A stretch of 64,000 nt of DNA from Streptomyces sp. NBC_00557 (GTDB lineage Bacteria > Actinomycetota > Actinomycetes > Streptomycetales > Streptomycetaceae), in contig NZ_CP107796.1 in NCBI RefSeq assembly GCF_036345995.1, forward strand, positions 8,432,001-8,496,000. Direction: 5' to 3'. Both the position numbers and the translations under genes were made by a program. The notes beneath the pieces are model-generated. The model was not told the origin of the DNA. It did no database searches and was given only the letters and a program-made list of their open reading frames with translations. Shown in pieces: positions 59,758 to 64,000 of this stretch (positions within the stretch are counted from its first letter, which is position 1; each line of letters opens with the position of its first letter).

Positions 59758-60393
59758 TCAGGAGGCGGGCGTGACCTCGAGGCCGCGGGAGGCGACGAGC
59801 TGGGCAGTGCCGTCGGCGAGGCGGTAGCGCAGGCCGACCACGGCGGTCTGGCCGGCGGCGACCTTCTCGGCGAGGATCCGGGAGCGGTCCAGCAGCAGGT
59901 CGACGGTGTGCCGGATGTGCTCGGCGAGGACCTCCTGCGGCTCCACGTGTCCGGCGGCCCGCGCCGCCAGCACGCTGGGGGTGACCCGCTCGACGACATC
60001 GCGGACGAAGCCGCCCGGCGTCTGCCCGTCCTGCAGCGCGGCGCTCGCAGCGCCGACCGCGCCGCAGGAGTCGTGACCGAGCACGATCACCAGCGGGCAG
60101 CCCAGCACCTGAACGCCGAACTCGATGCTGCCCAGCACTTCCGGGCCCGTGACGTGGCCGGCGGTGCGGACCACGAACAGGTCGCCCAGGCCGCGGTCGA
60201 AGATGATCTCGGCGGCCAGCCGGGAGTCGGAACACCCGAACAGCACGGCGAAGGGCTGCTGGGACGGGGCGATCTCGGCGCGGCGGGCGGCGTCCTGGTT
60301 GGGGTGCTCGGGGGTGCCGGCGACGAAGCGCTGGTTGCCGGCCATCAGCAGCTCGAAGGCCTCGCTGGGCGTCGGGTTTTTGATCTCGCTCAT
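59758..60393 (-). CDS. Beta-class carbonic anhydrase
   Basis: 211 residues from ATG 60393. Zinc ligands: CSDSR (Cys, with Asp-Arg dyad) and HDSCGA (His and Cys). Also FVVRTAGHVTGPEVLGSIEF. It interconverts CO2 and bicarbonate in the cytoplasm. Length is normal for the compact form. Confidence 0.95.
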   Translation of the reverse strand: MSEIKNPTPSEAFELLMAGNQRFVAGTPEHPNQDAARRAEIAPSQQPFAVLFGCSDSRLAAEIIFDRGLGDLFVVRTAGHVTGPEVLGSIEFGVQVLGCPLVIVLGHDSCGAVGAASAALQDGQTPGGFVRDVVERVTPSVLAARAAGHVEPQEVLAEHIRHTVDLLLDRSRILAEKVAAGQTAVVGLRYRLADGTAQLVASRGLEVTPAS

Positions 60394-60578
60394 GCCCCGC
60401 AGCCTAGAACCGGGCACCAGCCGTCGCACGGCCGGGGGCCGCGGGGCACCGGTGCGTGCCCGCGGCGCGGCAGGCTGCGGGTCGCCCGGTTGCGCCGGCA
60501 GGGAAGGACCGTTCGGCCGCCCCAGGCGTCACGGCCCTTCCCCGGTCGGCTTCGGATGGCTACCCCTCTTTGCCGGTT
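60394..60578. other. Upstream region of carbonic anhydrase
   Basis: Short GC-rich intergenic sequence with a small dyad (GCCGCGGGGCACC / GCGTGCCCGCGGC near 60436-60466). No gene. Confidence 0.35.
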
Positions 60579-60586
60579 TCACGTCG

Positions 60587-60886
60587 TCACAGGCGGCGGC
60601 CGGCGGCGTGTCCGCCGGGGTCGTCGGCCAGCACGATTTTTGTGGTGATCCGCTTGCCCACCGGTTCGCGGTGCACGGCGAAGCTCTGGCTGACGGCCAT
60701 CACGATCTCCAGTCCGTGCTGGCCGATGCGGGTCGGGTCGGGGGCGAGGAGCTGCGGCGGGGTGGGGTTGCTGTCCCAGACGGTCACTTCGACGGCGCCG
60801 TTGTTGATCTCCAGGGTGAGCAGGCAGGGGCCGGGTGCGTATTTGCGGGCGTTGGTGACCAGCTCGCTGACCACGAGCAGGGGCAT
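60587..60886 (-). pseudogene. Anti-sigma ATPase (RsbW-like, HATPase_c) C-terminal part
   Basis: PLLVVSELVTNARKYAPGPC is the N box of regulatory HATPases (E-L-V-T-N-A), then VTVWDSNPTPPQLLAPDPTR and GQHGLEIVMAVSQSFAV (G box), ending at 60587. The first helix of the fold is missing; the frame passes straight into IS1380 transposase upstream. The ATG at 60886 could in principle start a 99-residue product with most of the ATP site. Confidence 0.75.
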
Positions 60887-60889
60887 CCA

Positions 60890-62117
60890 GGCCAGCAGGT
60901 CGAGGGCGATCTGGATGATCTCCAGCTAGACCTGGTTCTGTGCGGCGTCGTGCAGGGGTAGGTTGCGCAGGCCGGGGAGTGGGCGGCGCGGATGCGGTCC
61001 TCGGCGCGGGCCCGCTGGCGGTGCCGCAGCTCAGCTCGGCGATCGGGGTGTGCTGGGTGTTGGTGGCGAAGCAGGTCAGGCGCATGCCGTTGGCGTCGGT
61101 GAAGCGCAACTGGGCGCCGGGGTGCGGCCGTTCCTTTCGTACGATCAGCCGCCTCTCCCTGGGCCAGCCCTTGAGGCAGTCGCCGTCGAGTTCGGCCACC
61201 CAGGCGCCGTCGCGGATCTCGCCGTCGGGCTCGAGGGCCGGTGTCCAGGCCGATGCCGGGACCTTCAGGACGGCCTGGTGGATGGCGTCGGTGATGGTCA
61301 TGCCGACCGAGTACGACAGCCACCGTCCGCGCCGGGTGAGCCAGGCGACGAACTCGTGGGTGCCGCCGCCGGAGTCGGTGCGGATCAGCGTCTGCCGGCC
61401 GCGCCGCAGCCGCTTCGGCAGCTGGGCCAGGGCCAGCTTGGTGGCTTCGATGTGGTCGGCGGCGGTGTTGGAGCCCGCGTTGCCCGGCCGCAGCAAGCCC
61501 ACGACCGGCTCGCCGGACCCGTCACGGCCGTGGTCGACGATCCCCATCAGCGGGTGGTGCCCGAACGTCTTCTTCCAGGTCGCGGTGGCGTCCTGCTTCT
61601 CGGAGTGCGCCAGGACCAGGACCCCGTCGATGTCCACGATCACCTGCCCGCTCGCGTCCGGTGCCGCGTCACCGGCCAACCGCCATACGTGTTCGCGTAC
61701 TTCGGCTCGGGCGGTGCGGAGCGCGGCCAGGACCCGATGTCCGCCCGACGCCGGCTTGCTGATCAGCCGGGAGACCGTGGGGTCAGAGGCCACCGGCCCG
61801 AACACGGCCGGCTCGGCCCGCAGCAGGGCCACATCCGCGAGGCAGTCCCCGCCCAGCGCGACGGCGAGCGCGACATCCAGCAGAATCTTGCCCAGATCGT
61901 GCACCGCCCGCGGCTTGCGCCATGGCTCAAGTGCCGCCGATATCGCCGCATCCAGACCGGTCTTGCGGACCGTCTCGACCAGCAGCACCGCCCCGGTCTG
62001 CGAAACCACTCCGCGACCGCGGCCCTCGATGCGGACACGCGGGTAGGACCCGATACGCTTCTTCACCTGGGAAGTGCCTCCGGCGGTGGCGGGAACAAGG
62101 ACCTCAGCAATCCTCAT
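60890..62117 (-). pseudogene. IS1380-family transposase, frameshifted, fused to the ATPase fragment
   Basis: From ATG 62117: YPRVRIEGRGRGVVSQTGAV, LGGDCLADVALLRAEPAVFG, VIVDIDGVLVLAHSEKQDAT (first Asp), QTLIRTDSGGGTHEFVAWL (second Asp) and VAELDGDCLKGWPRERRLIV. Past about 61040 two frameshifts follow (LRHRQRARAEDRIRAA; GLRNLPLHDAAQNQV), then TAG at 60928-60926 in place of Trp, then LEIIQIALDLLAW, which runs in frame into the ATPase part. The true C-terminus is lost. Confidence 0.85.
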
Positions 62118-62313
62118 TCTCGCTGGTCAGAGGCACTTTCTGCTTTTTGATCATCAGCCGGACAGCTCGCTCCGTGAAAGCGCGAGGTTAGGGTCGCATG
62201 CCGCCTCCCCACCTCCGGACTGCCCCTGAGATCGACCCTGAGGAACCCCTGACTGCAGAATGCAGCAAGCAGTCCTCTATCTGGTGGCCATGCGGACTGC
62301 GAGGTACGTACTT
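62118..62313. other. IS1380 upstream end
   Basis: It contains the region in front of the IS1380 gene, with the palindromic-looking word TGATCATCAG at 62149-62158, and otherwise no gene. Confidence 0.35.
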
Positions 62314-62490
62314 CAGTCGTCTTTGGCATAGTTCGCCCCCCTCTGGGCCGCGTTGGGGTGCATATCGAAGAGGTCAGCGACCAGGATGGGCGGGAGGCTG
62401 GTGACTGCTTCGATCATGGGCGGTGTTGCGTGCAGAGAGGACGGGCAGCCCGAGGTGGTTCAGCAGGTTGTGAGTGTCGATCACGTTCCG
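62314..62490 (-). pseudogene. Site-specific integrase, C-terminal tail
   Basis: The minus strand reads VIDTHNLLNHLGLPVLSARN, then after a one-base shift EAVTSLPPILVADLFDMHPN and AAQRGANYAKDD with TGA 62316-62314. This is the usual tail of Streptomyces integrases that end LPVLSARNxAL...LFGIHPxTAxxWA; the Trp is Gly here. No core catalytic residues remain. Confidence 0.7.
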
Positions 62491-62565
62491 TGGCCTGCCC
62501 GATGACGTAGCCGTTGTCGTTCCGGGTGTCATCGTTCAGGCAGCGCTGGAGCCGCTCCTGGAGGT

Positions 62566-62720
62566 GTGGTCTCCATGTCCGAGGCACGCGGCGACACTCC
62601 CGAGCACATACTGGAGCAGGAGACCGCGGCCGGCGCCCTGCACTGGGCGCCGGGGGCCGCTCCTCAGTGGCAGGTGCTGGTGTGGGCCGGGCGGGTTTCG
62701 GTGTGTGCTTACCGGCCAGC
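62566..62720 (+). pseudogene. Hypothetical protein fragment
   Basis: EARGDTPEHILEQETAAGA and LHWAPGAAPQWQVLVWAGRV have natural composition from GTG/ATG near 62566-62577. The frame then overlaps the GNAT gene end on the other strand and loses quality, so only an N-terminal piece remains. Confidence 0.35.
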
Positions 62721-63263
62721 GACTCTGGACGCGGTGACCCGGTCGGAAGGGGCGTGGGGCTGCAGGCGTTCCATCCACAGGGAGCTGATGTACTGGCCGT
62801 TTTTCAGGGCGTATTCGTGGAAGACCCCGATCTCGACGAATCCGAATTTCCGGTGCAGAGCAACCGATGCGTTGTTGGGTATGGCGATGCCGGCGAGGAC
62901 GGTGTGCACGGGTTCGTCGTCCAGGAGATCGAACAGTTGACGGTACAGGGAGGTTCCGATTCCCTGCCCCTTGCTGCCATCGTGGAGCCCGATGCTCACC
63001 TCCACTGTTTCCCGGAACGCCTCCTGATCCCGGTAGCGCTGGCTGCAGGCGTAGCCGAGAACTTGCTCGCCCCGGCGGGCGACGAGTATCCGGTACGGGC
63101 CCGACGCTGCGAATTGCTCGAACCAGTCGCACCTTTCTTCGGCGCTGAAGGGCCTCGTGGCGAACCGTGCGTGGGAGGTCGCGGCCGTGTGGTTCTGGAT
63201 GTCGACGATGCTGGGCAGATCGCCTGCGGTCGCAGGTGCGACTTCGATGGTCGCTTTGTTCAT
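62709..63263 (-). CDS. GNAT acetyltransferase, phosphinothricin-acetyltransferase type
   Basis: 184 residues from ATG 63263. The fold resembles Pat/Bar: PATAGDLPSIVDIQNHTAAT (motif C), FSAEERCDWFEQFAASGPYR, VEVSIGLHDGSKGQGIGTSL (acetyl-CoA loop G-Q-G-I-G), NNASVALHRKFGFVEIGVFH. Members acetylate phosphinothricin, methionine sulfoximine or related amino acids. Divergent from a LysR gene, 106 bases apart. Confidence 0.85.
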   Translation of the reverse strand: MNKATIEVAPATAGDLPSIVDIQNHTAATSHARFATRPFSAEERCDWFEQFAASGPYRILVARRGEQVLGYACSQRYRDQEAFRETVEVSIGLHDGSKGQGIGTSLYRQLFDLLDDEPVHTVLAGIAIPNNASVALHRKFGFVEIGVFHEYALKNGQYISSLWMERLQPHAPSDRVTASRVAGR

Positions 63264-63369
63264 GCGGGAGGGCTCCTCGAGTCCGGTGAAGATCTGTAGG
63301 GCCACGCTATGGACGGGGCGGCCGAAGCGGAATCCCGCTGTGGTGAGCAGTTGGCTATAGGGTGCGCCT

Positions 63370-63700
63370 ATGGCTCTGGAACTCGCGGACCTGCGCGTCT
63401 TCGTCACTGCGGCTTCCGTTGGCTCTCTGTCCGCCGCAGCACGTGAGCTGCGGCTCACCCAGCCGTCCATCAGCGAGCGGCTGAGCCGGCTGGAACGGCT
63501 CGTCGGTCGGCCGCTGCTGCACCGGTCGAACCGGGGCGTTTCGTTGACGCCCGCAGGACAGCGGCTCCTGCCTCACGCGGAACACTGCCTGGAGCTGGCT
63601 TCCAGAGCCCTGGACATCGCCAGGGAAGACGACACCCGAGGAACCCTGCACCTGACCACCCACGCCAGCTACGCGCCGCTGGCCGTCCCGTTCGTCATCG
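63370..63700 (+). pseudogene. LysR-family regulator, C-terminally truncated
   Basis: ATG 63370 opens a classic LysR helix-turn-helix: LADLRVFVTAASVGSLSAAA, RELRLTQPSISERLSRLERL and RPLLHRSNRGVSLTPAGQ. The effector domain begins (TLHLTTHASYAPLAVPFVIG), then breaks at about 63700 into unrelated sequence. TATAGG 10 bases upstream fits a -10 box, so the start may be leaderless. It was probably the regulator of the divergent acetyltransferase. Confidence 0.8.
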
Positions 63701-63702
63701 GC

Positions 63703-63790
63703 TGCTGCACGACGGGGAGTTCGACAAAGCGATCGGCAGCGCCCGCCAGGCCATGGAGAGGATCCTCTGCGGAGCCAACTGGCCTCAGAT
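63703..63790 (+). pseudogene. Unidentified internal fragment
   Basis: LLHDGEFDKAIGSARQAMER and ILCGANWPQISRS read naturally in a frame different from the LysR frame, and stop being coding-like after about 63790, where a gene on the other strand ends. Confidence 0.35.
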
Positions 63791-64000
63791 CAGCAGAAGC
63801 GACGATGTGCGCCAGCGCAGCCAGGCACAGCGGTCGAGGAAATGTGCCCGAGCTACCACGACTGCTTCGTCGGGCGACCACAGCGAGTTGCACTCGGCGC
63901 ACAGCAGGAGGGATGTCCCATCGGCCTCGGAGTGGTACGGGCGGACGGAGTCGGCGATCAGCGCTCTGAGCGGGGCGCGGATCGCCGTCTCGACGCACCG
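63785..64000 (-). CDS. Hypothetical protein, C-terminal part (runs off the right edge)
   Basis: The minus-strand frame is open from the window end to TGA 63787-63785: ADSVRPYHSEADGTSLLLCA, ECNSLWSPDEAVVVARAHFL, DRCAWLRWRTS. A CxxC pair (CAEC) and a third Cys are present. Codon bias is strong. The start lies outside the window. No family is recognised. Confidence 0.5.
   Translation of the reverse strand, partial: RCVETAIRAPLRALIADSVRPYHSEADGTSLLLCAECNSLWSPDEAVVVARAHFLDRCAWLRWRTSSLLLI

Overview
The window is very GC-rich with strong third-position GC bias, GTG and leaderless-looking starts, and protein families typical of Streptomyces (PadR, TetR, AraC and MerR regulators, a PASTA-less Ser/Thr kinase, DUF6233, DUF6650, DUF6262, STAS and HATPase anti-sigma parts). 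It reads as an accessory, probably arm or subtelomeric, region of a Streptomyces (or close relative) chromosome, or a large linear plasmid. About half of it is wreckage: IS5, IS110, IS256, ISL3, IS1380, IS605, Tn3-like and Tn554/Tn7-like fragments, and chromosomal genes cut at one or both ends and joined to each other. No rRNA, tRNA or CRISPR array was seen.

Layout. 0-6.8 kb: PadR regulator plus membrane partner, a Ser/Thr kinase, then a patchwork of truncated genes including two copies of one small conserved gene. 6.8-13 kb: an EamA exporter, a decayed IS5 element with clear ends, a small secreted Cys-rich protein and several hypothetical genes. 12.9-18 kb: a TetX-like flavin monooxygenase, a Tn3::IS110 chimera, a TnpB/omega-RNA tail, then pobA with an AraC regulator. 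18-24 kb: a membrane-anchored PemK/MazF-like protein and a single-module C-A-T NRPS flanked by IS110 debris. 24.5-30 kb: VOC and F420/PPOX proteins, an IS5 element that encloses a small membrane protein gene, and a duplicated block of tiny genes. 30-36 kb: a HIT-like protein and a second-type prolyl-tRNA synthetase next to integrase/DUF6262 remnants, then a low-GC membrane alpha/beta hydrolase. 36-49 kb: patatin fragment, peptidoglycan-binding protein, relaxase fragment, CPBP protease, a NarL-type two-component pair, an intact IS110 beside an ECF sigma pseudogene, and a TetR/CocE divergent pair with a clear operator.

49-64 kb: an alpha/beta hydrolase with divergent TetR, a PucR fragment broken by a perfect 22-bp fold-back, DUF1304 plus TetR with a perfect operator, an IS5 element (54337-56022) with CTAG target repeats that carries a DUF6650 gene between its transposase and its right end, dienelactone hydrolase, TnsA-like, HNH and DNA ligase remnants, STAS protein, carbonic anhydrase, IS1380 fused to an anti-sigma ATPase tail, a PAT-type acetyltransferase and a truncated LysR.

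The genes do not form one pathway. The functional units visible are small: regulator/target pairs (PadR, AraC-pobA, TetR-CocE, TetR-hydrolase, TetR-DUF1304, HK-RR) and possible resistance or detoxification genes (TetX-like, PAT-like GNAT, VOC, EamA, duplicate ProRS). The most novel structure is the IS5 element that seems to have captured a DUF6650 gene just inside its right terminus through a 13-bp duplication, paralleled by the IS5 element at 26548-27750 that encloses a membrane protein gene.
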